64,000 nucleotides of DNA from Cladocopium goreaui. Taxonomy: Eukaryota > Sar > Dinophyceae > Suessiales > Symbiodiniaceae. Both the position numbers and the translations under genes were made by a program. Shown here one piece after another: positions 24,557 to 37,200 of the stretch (position 1 is its first letter; each line of letters starts with the position of its first letter). The notes under the pieces were generated by a model, which did not search any database, was not told the origin of the DNA, and saw nothing but the letters and a program-made list of their open reading frames with translations. The stretch covers positions 335,907 through 399,906 of the forward strand of contig CAMXCT020001813.1 in NCBI GenBank assembly GCA_947184155.2. Direction: 5' to 3'.

Positions 24557-25150
24557 GTGCAGTCCAGTCAGTCCTTCGACACTTTGGATGGTGACTTGGT
24601 GCAGAAAAGGATGGCAACACCTTTGGGTTTGCGAGCCCTTTTTCACCGCCAGAGGTGGGCCATGTGGACCTTAACTATGGAATCAATGGAATCAATTAGA
24701 GCCGAAAAGCATCCAATTTTGAAGTCTTGGGTTCAAATGTTGAGGCAGAGATTCCATCCCTTTTGTTTTTTTTCTCCCATCTGAGCATCACCCCGGCTTC
24801 GCAGTTGCCAACTGGGATGATCCTCAAAAAAAGTTGGTGATGCACACCAACTTAGTAAGCAACGTCACTGGAATGTTGGTTAGGATTGGGGTCACTATCC
24901 CAAAAAAACCTTGTTTCAGTTTGATGAATGTAAAAGATTCAGCTGCCGGCTGCAATATCGACATTTTTCACCGTCTAATGAGAGAGACACCTTGGAGTTA
25001 CTCAGTGTGGATGAAAATAGGGTCCCCGGAATTTTTGATTGTCCCACAGTCCCACATCCTTTGGTACTTTTGGGCAAAACCACATACCCGTCAAGTGAAA
25101 CTCTGAAGCCCACGCCGAGCCCCTGCCCAGATGATCAAACGGATTGGTTG
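24557..25150 (+). CDS. Two candidate exons of an unrecognised gene
   Basis: Exon 24557-24654 follows a CGCCAG acceptor, reads VQSSQSFDTLDGDLVQKRM and on, and ends at an AG/GTGGGC donor in phase 2. A further open stretch, 24920-25150, lies between TTTCAG and a consensus-like GTGAGT donor and contains PSNERDTLELLSVDENRVP. The second begins in phase 0, so the two do not join directly; either a linking exon is missing or one is false. No family is recognised. Confidence 0.35.
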
Positions 25151-26614
25151 GTGAGTTCTGCCAGGGCTCTCGGGATGTGATTTGTGTGACCTGCCATGTA
25201 GCTGATGGATTTTTGGATTTTTTTGGACATGGATTTTTTTGGTCCAATTTGGAACATGGAAAAGGATGGAACTTTTTAGATACCAGTGATACCAGTCTGG
25301 AAAATCCAGGTTTTCCATCTTTTTCGGCCTCCAAATGTGGGATGGTGAGGTGTTGTTGCTCTACACGCTGGCCATAGATCGAACTCTGCTCGAAGAGATG
25401 AGGCTCTGGGGAAAATGATGATCCGATGATCCATTGGAATCGAGGGTAACCGTATTACGGTAAACCATGGTAAACCCATTTTGGTTGGAAGAACAGTGGC
25501 AGCATTTTGCCAGGCCGCTGAATCTGAGGCAATCATAGAGTAGAAATCCCCAAAAATCTTTCTCCATGGCAGTTTAGTGGTGTTGACAAGCCATTTGCGA
25601 ATGACATAAACCAACGCGTACGGGACTTCAGATCACTGTGGCTGTACGCGCAAGCGATCCACAGTGATTTCTGGAGGCTTCCATCCCAACATGTTCCCCC
25701 TGTCCATGAGATCTTTCCGGTTCAAATATCTTCTTATCTTAGGAACCTCCCAGGCATGCCCGTTCGATATGGCCGAAAAATCACAACAAAAACTTCCGGG
25801 ATTCCGATTGTCACTCTCCAAATCCAGTTTTTCCGTGTAGATTTTCCATTTACCACTGGACATTTTGGATATTCCCATTGCCGGCACGGAAGGGATCCCG
25901 AGCTCCAATTCAAAGAGACTTTGCTGAAGCTGCGCTTTTCGCCCTTAAAAGAGCTGGAGAGATGGGAGCTGCTGGGAAGCGAATTTTGGATGTAGCACAT
26001 GATCTATATACAAACTCTTGGATGGCCATGCTACATTGATCTGTGTAAATGTGTGTTCGGAGCTTGCCCTTCTGTTAATCTTTCCAGATTTCAGCGGGAA
26101 GTCCTTACACGCAACGTACTTTGCGGCTATCAAGCCATCAACATCCATCAACCATGTTGGTTTCAGTCCTGCAAAATTTGTCTGTTGCAATCCCGAATGA
26201 AACGCTCTCCGGTGGTTGTCATCCATGAATCCTCCACAGGACGTCACGCGCGAGCGCATCATTGAGCTTTGAGAGCTACTGCGAGGCATTACTGGGAAAC
26301 CCTGAGGAAACTGAACAAAAGCGAAGAAAAGGATCTCTCACTAGTCAAAATTAGGATTTTACATTATTTTATCAATCAAAAGTTTAATGTCGTTTCGACA
26401 TGATTTCAGCAACACGAGCTGCGGTTGAGCCCAGAATAACATCTTCGGGCTTCATCATCCGGATCGGCTGCTTCTCCATCAAATTCAGACCCAGTAGCGA
26501 CAAAGTGGTCATTTTGACCATGACTTGTTGGCTCAGGCTTAAGCCTCCAAAATCTGTGGTTCTTAGCTCAACCCATGGGACCCATCCCCTAACCCATGGG
26601 CGTTATGGGATCAG

Positions 26615-29600
26615 TCCATCCAATCCATCCGTGGAGGCGACGCTGAGGCTCGGTAAATACTACCAGCCCTGGGGACCAAAGGCTGTCCCGGAGCCAGCGA
26701 GCGAAAGCCGCGCCGCGCCGCGCCGGTGGAGTTTGGAGCGTCAGAGTAGTTCAATGGGAATATCACCTTCAAATGGGGAGAGATTTTCCCACCAGCATCT
26801 TTTTTGAGGTTGTAAGCATCAAACGTATATGATTATAAGGAATCCATTGTTGGGGATATGCCAGCATATAATGATATGATATGATATGATGATAAAACAT
26901 CTACCAGCTGGATTTTCATCAACCAATCACGCTCCCCGAGAATCAGGAGGAACCAGGGGATACTAACCAGTACTAACCAGTACTAACCAGGGTCCGACAT
27001 CACATCCCAACTAGGACCTTGAGTCTGCCAGGTGAACCAACTGGAAGCCCTGCAGGAGGCGGAACTGCCCTGGTGTCAGAGGTGCAAAATCCGCAGATCG
27101 TCCCGAGCGGCGAGTCGTCCTGAGTTATGATTAAGATGACTTAATGAACTGATATGAACTGTTAATGATAAAATATGATAAAATATGATAAAATATGATA
27201 AAATATGATAAATATATGATAAATATATGATAAATATATGATAAAATATGATAAATATATGATAAATATATGATAAATAAGTACCGGAGCGGTGAAAACC
27301 CAATAGAACCCAATAAAACCCAATAAAACCCAGTGATACCGGGCACTCAGTGGGGTGATCCTGCAATTGCTATTGATGTGACTCTCCTCTTCCAATGGGT
27401 ATATGGGGATTGGTCGAAGATCAGAACCCGTTAGTTCAAAATCAAAGCAACTGATCCATTTGCCGGGACGTTTTTTTTTCTTCTTTTTCAAATGGGGATC
27501 CGAATGTTGATCTACATCAAAATGGATGGGTCAAAACATGTCAAAACCAATTAGTACCATACCATCTTTGGTTTTTTTTCACATCCCCATCTTTCGGCTC
27601 CATCGGCTCCGCCAGGATTGATCTCACGGTGAACAAACTGAGCTCCGTGGTTTCTCTGGCCGCCTTGGGGCGCTTGAGATTCGCCTGCTTCGCGACCAAC
27701 GAAATCACGTCCCTGGAGGCGTGCCCGAGATGCCGTGGCCGTGGCTGTGGGGTGTCCACGGCCACTGGGGGAATGTTCCAATTGGTGGTTACAACATGTT
27801 ACAAAGACGTTGCCATTTAGAAGCATCTCACAGCAAAGTGGTGCTGAACGGTGAGTAGGTGGGATATTTTTGCGAGGGGGGTATGACGTTAACTAGTCCA
27901 CTTAGTTCGTAAGACTAACGAGTCTACGCGTGATATCCCAGTGAAAACAGGATATCACGGTATTATCATACTTGATCATTTACCGAGATTTCTTACTTAT
28001 TTCCATGACTGTCCCACCTAGTTTGTCTGGTGAGAAAGAAGGATTATGATCAGGAACCTGGATTTCCTTAGCAAAAAAAGTGGGTAATAAACTCCACAAC
28101 CAAGCGCAAACTTGTGTAAAGCATGACTCGCTGCCGGCTTTATATCTACACTAATCATATATATATATATAATATACATATCAATATGTATGGATCAATT
28201 GGGTACCCCAATAATTGAATGGTTAAAAGTTCAACACAAAAATCTACCAAGCCATCTGTGGTCCAGGTCTCTAATTTTGACCCATACTCATATCATATTA
28301 TATATATACATATAATATAATTATAGATAGATATACTATGATATACACATTGCTTTCACCTACACTTAGGATGATGATAGTAATGGACGAATGTTTGGGA
28401 TGAAACCTGCCAGGGCTTTGGAGATCATCCTGTGCTGGAAGAGTTGCAGCTGCAGGTAGGCGGTGATTTGGTGGGAGCAAAACATCCAGATTGGCATGTC
28501 ACGTCTGATTGCTGGGGGATGATTTTTTGTATTGGTTCTCCCTTAAAAAAGCTAGAAATGCTAGATTTTGGATAGTGATTGGCATAGAAAAGGAGGGATT
28601 CTGCAGGTTTTGATGAACACTTAGTGATCACGCCAATGTGGATAGGGATCCCTGCTGTTTTGATGGCGACTCTCTCGTCCGTCTGGTGGACCTCTGTATG
28701 GATGTACTTCTTGAAATGGGGATCCTCGATTGCCAGGATTGCCAGCAGGGAGGGGCGTATTGTGACAGGTACAAAGTAAGATTTGAAATGGGATTTTTCA
28801 CGATTACTGCAGGATAGGATACAGAGTAGCATGAATGCACAGCTCACAGGAAGCCTTCAAAAGAACATGGGAACATCCAAAAAACACTAGGTCTTTTAAC
28901 TAATAAGGTATGGGTTTGGAGGTATCACCAACAATGGCCAGATTCAAGATGTGATCAATAACGCTGGGGATACATTGGGTCGGTGGTAAATACAGGTTGC
29001 GTATTGGAAAAGGCACCAGTTGCACCGTCTGATAGCCATCCTCTGACGGCAGGAGAACCAACTCACGTCGTTGAAGGGCTTGGGATGCCTAAAGAGTCCA
29101 TGGCCTCAGCAGGCCGTGGCTCACCAGTTCCGTGGGGCGCCGTGGGGCGCCGGGGGCACTGTGAGCCGGCGGAGCCCAAGGTCTCCGGTCGCTGGTGGTG
29201 TCCAGCAACCAACTCACCTCCCTGGAAGGTTTGGATGTGCGGAAACTCAGGGACTGGAAGACGAGGCCACAACCTTTTCGACACTGGGGATGGGGATCTT
29301 CACCTCTGGGGATGGCTATCAGATGTGTGCCAACAGTGCTGGGTCGAGGCCTCAACCCCCCCATGTTTTGCCGGGGTCCGAAAAATCATGTTGCACCCAT
29401 CCAAGATCTGAAAAACAGGCACCATTTGGGTATGGAAATTGGGTACACCCCCTGGTCATCAACTAATAACAACAATTATGATTGACATGATTGATCAGTG
29501 GACGGAATGGGGTACACCATTGTTTTTTAATGCTCAAAAATCCGATACATCCATGAATTTAACTCCCCGTGATCCCCATTTTTTGTTGGTGATCCGATGG

Positions 29601-31534
29601 TTTTTTCCACCAGGCCCCAGTGTTGAAGAAGTTGGACGTCAGTGTGGCAGCACAGTCGAGCATCGGCGTGCGAACCACGGACCTGAACCACTAAAAACTG
29701 GGGAATTGACCAGCAATCCTCGGGGACACCGGGAACATGTGGATAAAATTGGAATGTCACGGGGATAGAATTCAATCATAGAATGAGCAATCTGACCGGG
29801 TTTGCATGGCAAATTTTATAAAGGCTGGAACACCATGGGATTGGATATGGGGTAGCCTGGTCCTTAGGCAATGGTTCTGGTCCTTTATTTGTGACCAGTC
29901 ATTTGTGGTCCTAACTTGAGGCAAAAACCAGCTGGCTGCCCTAGAACATCTGGACAAAGCTCCAGCTTGCGAGGCGCTAGCCACCATGATGTGGGGATAT
30001 GATGGGATGTATTCTGAAAATTACTCAGTATATACGTGATGTTTGTCCCAAAAACGGGCAATGTTCCATGGAAAAGTGAACAATGTGGAAGAACCATGTT
30101 GTTTTTCTTTCATTGAAAACTACAAACCCATAGACGAAGCAACATGAGTGAAAGGATCCATTTCCAAGACCTCGTTCTCTTCTCGGCCGCAGGAACTGAT
30201 TACTTTTAGCGCTGAATTCGCTTTCAAGCCATGCGCTTGGTCCATAGAAATATAATGTTTGGGGTTGCCTCCCATGCGAAAGTCCACACTTGTGCGGCTC
30301 AAACCAACATGTTTGCCACTTGCATAGTGAATCGCATTTTGTTTGGATGCTGATTTCCTTTCTTCTTTGGGACTCCTAATCTATATATTATATTATATTA
30401 TATTATATATTATATACCAGTAACCCATTTGTCACTTCTATTTGAGGATGAGTCCTCAGTCTTCAGTTCTCAACATCCAAAGAAGGATCATTTGTCGTTT
30501 CACCTTTGCTTGAAAGCGACAAATGACTATTGCAAGGGTAAATGAATGATACTGGCAAAAATCATCAAAAAACATGAAAAATCTCGGTTCCCCTGGAAAA
30601 ACACACTGAAGCCCCGGATGAAAACACTTACCTTCCGGTAAAGCCTGGAAAATCCCCCATGATTTTCCCGGTTTCGACATCTCCCTATAGTTGGTTTTTC
30701 GCCATGGAGCTGATGACACTGGGAGCGTATCTATTATTCTATTGTTATTTTATTCGTATTCTATTCATATTCCATGATATTCCCTTCATATATCCCTTTA
30801 TATCCCCATTAAAAAACACCATTTTGCTTGGGAAAAACCAAGCGCGAAAATCCCAATGGGCTTGACACAACAACACCGTGAAGGAGCTGGATGTCTCTGA
30901 GAATCAGCTCAGTGCAGAGGATCCGTGCGATGCCTCAGATGGCTGTGCTCATTGATGGATATGCTTGGGATATGGTGGGCTATGATGGGAGATTCCATTA
31001 TTATTATACCATTATACCCCACCATATCCCAACCATAGTATCATTATATGGGGTATGATATTCCATTATAATAGGGATACCTCGAAGATAACCTGGTGAT
31101 TGGAATGGGATGACACGGTATGACCATTTCTATCCATTTCTTAGTAATATCCCTCTTTTTTAGTGGTTTCAATGATATGCATTATTTCTTGTAGGTACAC
31201 TGAACCATCCCAAGAAAACACAGAAATTCTTGCTCAAGTGTCAGCGTACAAAATTGCCCCGATTTTGTTATTCCTATAACTCATACAATTGCAGCAGTAC
31301 TTATTCAAATATCCCAATCACTTCCCAATCACTTCCCAATCACTTCCCAACCATATCCCAATCATATCCCAACCATATCCCAATCATATCCCAACCATAT
31401 CCCAATCATATCCCAACCATATCCCTTAAGACATCAGCATTTCTTCTTGTTTTCCATGACCTTCGGAGTTTTCAGGAACCTGCCGGAGCTGAAACGCTTG
31501 GCGGGCGAGAAGATGTTGTGCCCTGGCTGCCCTG
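26615..31534 (+). CDS. Leucine-rich-repeat protein gene (SDS22-like ~22-residue repeats), ten chained exons, ends uncertain
   Basis: Exons on the + strand: 26615-26652, 27024-27081 (or from 27032), 27616-27718, 28414-28455, 29053-29095, 29181-29236, 29614-29641, 29921-29973, 30884-30924 and 31476 to about 31534. Phases agree at each join, and splicing rebuilds leucine-rich repeats whose conserved Asn recurs about every 22 residues: TVNKLSSV, FATNEITSLE, LQLQENQLTSL, LVVSSNQLTSLEGL, LDVSKNQLAALEHL, LDVSENQLSA. Most exon borders cut within a repeat. Donors are GT except GC after 27718 and 29973; most acceptors are AG followed by G. Such proteins act as curved protein-binding scaffolds (SDS22, dynein LC1 and U2A' have this repeat type), but the specific partner cannot be told. 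The start is not found. The 3' end may include 32196-32240, 32880-32933 and an exon at 33261, where two frames remain possible. Confidence 0.8.
31319..31430. repeat. CATATCCCAATCATATCCCAA minisatellite
   Basis: Short tandem units of ATCCCAACCAT and TTCCCAATCAC, about 110 bp, just upstream of an exon of the leucine-rich-repeat gene (31476). Confidence 0.85.
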
Positions 31535-31642
31535 GTTTGGATTTTTTCCTATGGGATATATAATTATGATAGCTATGTTAAATTACCAGAGGGTATGTAA
31601 AATGAGGATTACTAGATTTCTAGGATTTCTATGAATATAGGT

Positions 31643-31734
31643 ATGGGTCAATACCTATAGATACATTTTTAGTGGGATGAACATCCATTTACCAGCTATT
31701 TTGGGGTTCACTAGGTACCAGGGTTTTGACCCAT
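31643..31734. mobile_element. 92-bp inverted-repeat element (family 2), copy 1
   Basis: The left end ATGGGTCAATACC pairs with GGTTTTGACCCAT with one mismatch. The interior is homologous to 51437-51533 over its whole length (shared GATGAACATCCAT and CAGCTATTTTG). Non-coding and non-autonomous. Confidence 0.7.
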
Positions 31735-31833
31735 CCCCATATATGATATGATATGTTTTTCATTATTGATAATTACACTGGACTCAACTGGTAAGGATAT
31801 AATCACATATATATATACTTATATACTTATATA

Positions 31834-31940
31834 TACCCTCTGGTAAAGTAACATAGCTATGGAAAATCACCATCTTGAGTTGGAACATAAACTATAAAAG
31901 GACCATTTTCAATAGCTATGTGAGAAATTACCAGAGGCTA
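31834..31940. mobile_element. 107-bp inverted-repeat element (family 1), complete copy
   Basis: Left arm TACCCTCTGGTAA followed by ACATAGCTATGGAAAAT; right arm ATTTTCAATAGCTATGTG followed by TTACCAGAGGCTA. The arms pair over roughly 35 bp with small gaps, and ~20 bp of single-copy sequence lies between them. Single arms of the same family occur at many other places in the window. Confidence 0.75.
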
Positions 31941-32189
31941 ATGAATTGGGAGAAACATGAATCCTGTGTTCATTCCTCTTTTCCTAAAGGGGTATTGCGG
32001 TATTCTATGGTATTCTGCTTCCGACAAAGTCACGTCGACATTCATCTATATGAAATGATCATGGCCCCGGAATGATACCCGGTATGATAGTGAAGGTAAG
32101 GGCGGCAGCTGAAAAACATTGCAAACTTCAGAATCCAACCAAAAAAAAGACAATATAATACATATGCCACCCAAAAAAGATCCCATTTC

Positions 32190-33331
32190 TACCGAAAAAG
32201 TCAAGGCACTCCTTGAGCATCTCGGGCAACACTGGGGACCTACGCATCGAGGTCAAGATCGAGGGATGTTGAGCTGTTCGCCACGATGCGAATGGTGGTG
32301 TGACTAGGATGGATTTAACCAACAAAAATGGTAGAATCAACGGGATATCAATGGGATATTCATGGAATGTTCATGGAATATTCCATGGAAATATCCCCCT
32401 AATTCTCCACGAATCCCGTGCCCTATTCATATCATTCAAACACCCCAAGAAAACATGGTGGATGTAGGGGTGAAATCATGGATTTGGGACCATACAACGG
32501 GGGTCTTTGATATTAGGATGGGAAAACTGGAATGCCACGGAAAATGGGTGGAATATTCATGGAATTTATTGAGACCCTTTGGTGTCATCAGCTCGCTTGG
32601 GGGGTTTCTGGCTGGGAAATCATCAAACTTGATGGTGGATGTTCAATTCACCGAATTTCATATCTGGGATCCAGGCCAGTGTACATCCTGGTTTCCCATG
32701 GGGTTTTGTGTTGAGAATCCTTTGCTTTCCAGAATTAGTTTAAGGGAAAATTACAGGACAACCCTACTTCTTGAATTCTCCTGGATGGTAAAGATTTGGA
32801 TTGCATGTACACATTTGCTTAGAATTAGCCAGAATAATATCGAGACACCTCGTATGCTGTCGAGCAGCAACTAAGGCCCTTCCGCTTGTTTGGATTCCTT
32901 TGGTTCCATTTCGATCTCTCAACAGCCCTGGTAAGAATCGTGACCCATCCGCCATGGGCATCGATGCCGAAGCGCTGCTACTGACACGGCCTCTGAAAAC
33001 ATGGAGGCTCTGTAGCTGGGCCATGGAGCTGCCACGAAGTTCCCTGGGCTCCAAGTACTCCTTGTTGTTCCACCTCTTGGAGTCACCTGGAGCCATTGAT
33101 GGATGGATTTTTGGGAGGATTTTTGGGGGTCAATGATAGAAGTTGAGTGCAAAACAACTTTGATTTGGGGAGCCGATTTGGCACATGATGGAAGTTGATT
33201 GGACCAACAAATGGGATGTGTGCGTGTGGGAACCTTAGGTTCCAGCTTGTCGTCACCAAGGGCCGGGGAGGAAGTTCAGCTGCCTCTACTCTGCTTGCGA
33301 GATGCAGACAGAAAGCTTTGTGATGCGCTGA
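32190..33331 (+). CDS. Candidate exons, possibly the 3' part of the leucine-rich-repeat gene
   Basis: Exon about 32196-32240 after GTCAAG contains HSLSISGNTGDLRIE, similar to a leucine-rich-repeat strand, and ends at GTCAAG. Exon about 32880-32933 after CTAAG contains ALPLVWIPLVPFRSLNSP and ends at a strong GTAAGA donor. An island from 33261 after CCAAG is open in two frames: one contains RKFSCLYSACEMQTESFVMR before a TGA at about 33331; the other contains AGEEVQLPLLCLRDADRKL and stays open. The first frame fits the phase of the preceding exon; the second might join the exon at 40149 across the minisatellite. Confidence 0.35.
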
Positions 33332-33339
33332 GTCCGTCG

Positions 33340-34295
33340 TACCAAATGCTGAAGCTGGGACGATGGGATGGCTCAATGGGGAAACCAACCATACCAAGGT
33401 TGAAAGGGTGGGAAAATCTATAGGAAACCGTGGCAGTTCCCATCAAATATGGGAGTTTCCTGCACATGTTGGGTCAAACCATCCCAATGAACATAGCTCT
33501 GGATGACTTACGACTGCACCCTCACTACAAAGATGGTTAGGTTGTGAGTAACCAGCCCTACCATGGTTTCAGCCGAGGCGGGGCCCCGCCACCTCTGCCA
33601 ACGTTAAACTTCTAATCTTGTGCATAATTCGAAATTTGGTGAACATTATATACATAAAGATATTCATTTCAACCAAGTAATTTAGATGAACATCAATATC
33701 AATATCAATTTGTTGTTTAAGCATACACATGTTGGCTTTTGTTTTTACAGATGCTTAGTGCTCCAAATACCATCTTTTTGAAGCTGGAACTATAGTCCCT
33801 CATCTTACTGGTGCTAAAGGTTTGGCATTAAGTCATTCTGCATCATTTCCCTTGGTTGAATCAACCACTTTTGTGGTTTTCACGTGTCAAACGTGGCTTT
33901 CCTATGCTTTTTACCCTCTGGCAAACTAAGAGTTTGCTATGAATCATCATTCTTAAGAAGGGTAATTCATCATTTTTATCATCATTCTTAATGGCTCACT
34001 TTCCATCGCAAACGGTTAAAATGAGCAGTTCATAAAACCCGAGTTATCCCATTGATAATAGGGGAAACTAACCCCACTTTCCAACCAGTTTCAGTTACGA
34101 ATCATGGAATCATCATTTATAATCATATACCATCCCCATTCCAAATGGATGATTTATTTGGCTTGTATATGATTCATTATAAATGATGATTCCACGGATC
34201 GTAAGTGGTCATCTATAATTATCTAATTGATCTATCACCACATCCAAATAGTATTTTTAACATATGTAATTTTAAACCACTAGATTTACATTAGC
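33340..34295. other. Stretch with no supported gene
   Basis: AT-rich sequence leading into the minisatellite, with a family 1 inverted-repeat motif at 33911-33941. A short GC-rich island at 33571-33600 after TTTCAG could be a small exon but cannot be phased. Confidence 0.45.
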
Positions 34296-37200
34296 CATTA
34301 TTAAACCATTGTTAAGCCATTGTTAAACCAGTATTAAACCATTGTTAAACAATTATTAAACCATTATTAAACAATTGTTAAACCATTGTTAAACCATTGT
34401 TAAACCATTGTTAAACCATTATTTAACCATTGTTAAACCATTGTTAAACCATTGTTAAACCATTATTAAACCATTGTTAAACCATTGTTAAATCGTTGTT
34501 CAACCATTGTTAAACCATTATTAAACCATTGTTAAACCATTATTAAACCATTGTTAAACCATTGTTAAACCATTACAAAACCATTGTTAAACCATTGTTA
34601 AACCATTATTAAACCATTATTAAACCATTGTTAAACCATTATTAAACCATTGTTAAACCATTGTTAAACCATTGTTAAACCATTGTTAAACCATTATTGA
34701 ACCATTATTAAACCATTGTTAAACCATTGCTAAACCATTGTTAAACCATTATTGAACCATTGTTAAACCATTGTTAAACCAGTGTTAAACCATTGTTAAA
34801 CCATTATTTAACCATTGTCAACCATTGTTAAACCATTGTTAAGCCATTATTAAGCCTTTCTTAAACCATTGCTAAACCATTGTTAAACCATTATTAAACC
34901 ATTGTTAAACCATTGTTAAACCATTGTTAAACCATTGTTAAACCATTGTTAAACCATTGTTAAACCACTGTTAAACCATTGTTAAACCATTGTTAAACCA
35001 TTGTTAAACCATTATTGAACCATTATTAAACCATTGTTAAACCATTGCTAAACCATTGTTAAACCATTATTGAACCATTGTTAAACCATTGTTAAACCAG
35101 TGTTAAACCATTGTTAAACCATTATTTAACCATTGTCAACCATTGTTAAACCATTGTTAAGCCATTATTAAGCCTTTCTTAAACCATTGCTAAACCATTG
35201 TTAAACCATTATTAAACCATTGTTAAACCATTGTTAAACCATTGTTAAACCATTGTTAAACCATTGTTAAACCATTGTTAAACCACTGTTAAACCATTGT
35301 TAAACCATTGTTAAACCATTGTTAAACCATTATTGAACCATTATTAAACCATTGTTAAACCATTGCTAAACCATTGTTAAACCATTATTGAACCATTGTT
35401 AAACCATTGTTAAACCAGTGTTAAACCATTGTTAAACCATTATTGAACCATTGTTAAGACATTATTAAACCATTATTGAACCATTGTTAAACCATCGTTA
35501 AACCATTGTTAAACCATTGTTAAACCATTGTTAAACCATTATTAAACCATTGTTAAACCATTATTGACCAATTGTTAAACCATTGTTAAACCATTATTAC
35601 TCCATTGTTAAACCATTGTTAAACCATTGTTAAACCATTGCTAAACCATTATTAAGCCTTTCTTAAACCATTGTTAAACCATTGTTAAACCATTGTTAAA
35701 CCATTGTTAAACCATTGTTAAACCATTGTTAAATCATTGTTCAACCATTGTTAAACCATTATTAAACCATTGTTAAACCATTATTAAACCATTGTTAAAC
35801 CATTGTCAAACCATTTTTGAACCATTGTTAAACCATTGTTAAATCAAAGTCAAACCATTGTTAAACCATTGTCAATCCATTGTACAACCATTGTCAAACC
35901 ATTGTTAAACCATTATTGAACCATTGTTAAACCATTGTTAAACCATTGTAAAACCATTATTAATACATTGTTAAACCATTGTTAAACCATTGTTAAACCA
36001 TTGTTAAACCATTATTAAACCATTATTGAACCATTGTTAAACCCATTGTGAAAACATTGTTAAACCATTGTTAAACCATTGTTAAACCATTGTTAAACCA
36101 TTGTTAAACCATTGTTAAACCATTGTTAAGACATTATTAAACCATTATTGAACCATTGTTAAACCATCGTTAAACCATTGTTAAACCATTGTTAAACCAT
36201 TGTTAAACCATTATTAAACCATTGTTAAACCATTATTGACCAATTGTTAAACCATTGTTAAACCATTATTACTCCATTGTTAAACCATTGTTAAACCATT
36301 ATTAAACCATTGTTAAACCATTATTAAACCATTATTAAACCATCATTGAACCATTGTTAAACCATTGTTCAACCATTATTACACTATTGTTAAACTATTG
36401 TTAAACCATTGTTAAACCATTATTAAACCATTATTGAACCATTGTTAAACCATTGTTAAACCATTATTAAACCATTAAACAATTGTTAAACCATTATTAA
36501 ACCATTGTTAAACCATTGTTAAACCGTTGTTAAACCATTATTAAACCATTGTTAAACATATCAAACAATTATTAAACCATTGTTAAACCATTGTTAAACC
36601 ATTGTTAAACCATTGTTAAGCCATTATTAAGCCTTTCTTAAACCATTGTTAAAACAATATTAAACAATTATTAAACCATTGTTAAACCATTGTTAAACCA
36701 TGGTTAAACCATGGTTAAACCATTGTTAAAACAGTGTAAAACCATTGTTAAACCATTATTAAACCATTGTTAAACCATTGTTAAACCATTGTTAAACCAT
36801 TGTTAGACCTTTGTATAACCATTGTTAAGCCATTGTTAAACCATGGTTAAACCATTGTTAAACCATTGTTAAACCATTATTAAACCATTGTTAAACCATT
36901 GTTAAATCGTTGTTCAACCATTGTTAAACCATTATTAAACCATTGTTAAACCATTATTAAACCATTGTTAAACCATTGTTAAACCATTACAAAACCATTG
37001 TTAAACCATTGTTAAACCATTATTAAACCATTATTAAACCATTGTTAAACCATTATTAAACCATTGTTAAACCATTGTTAAAACATTGTTAAACCATTGT
37101 TAAACCATTGTTAAACCATTATTAAACCATTGTTAAACCATTGTCAAACCATTGTGAAACCATTGTCAAACCATTGTTAAACCATTATTAAACCATTGTT

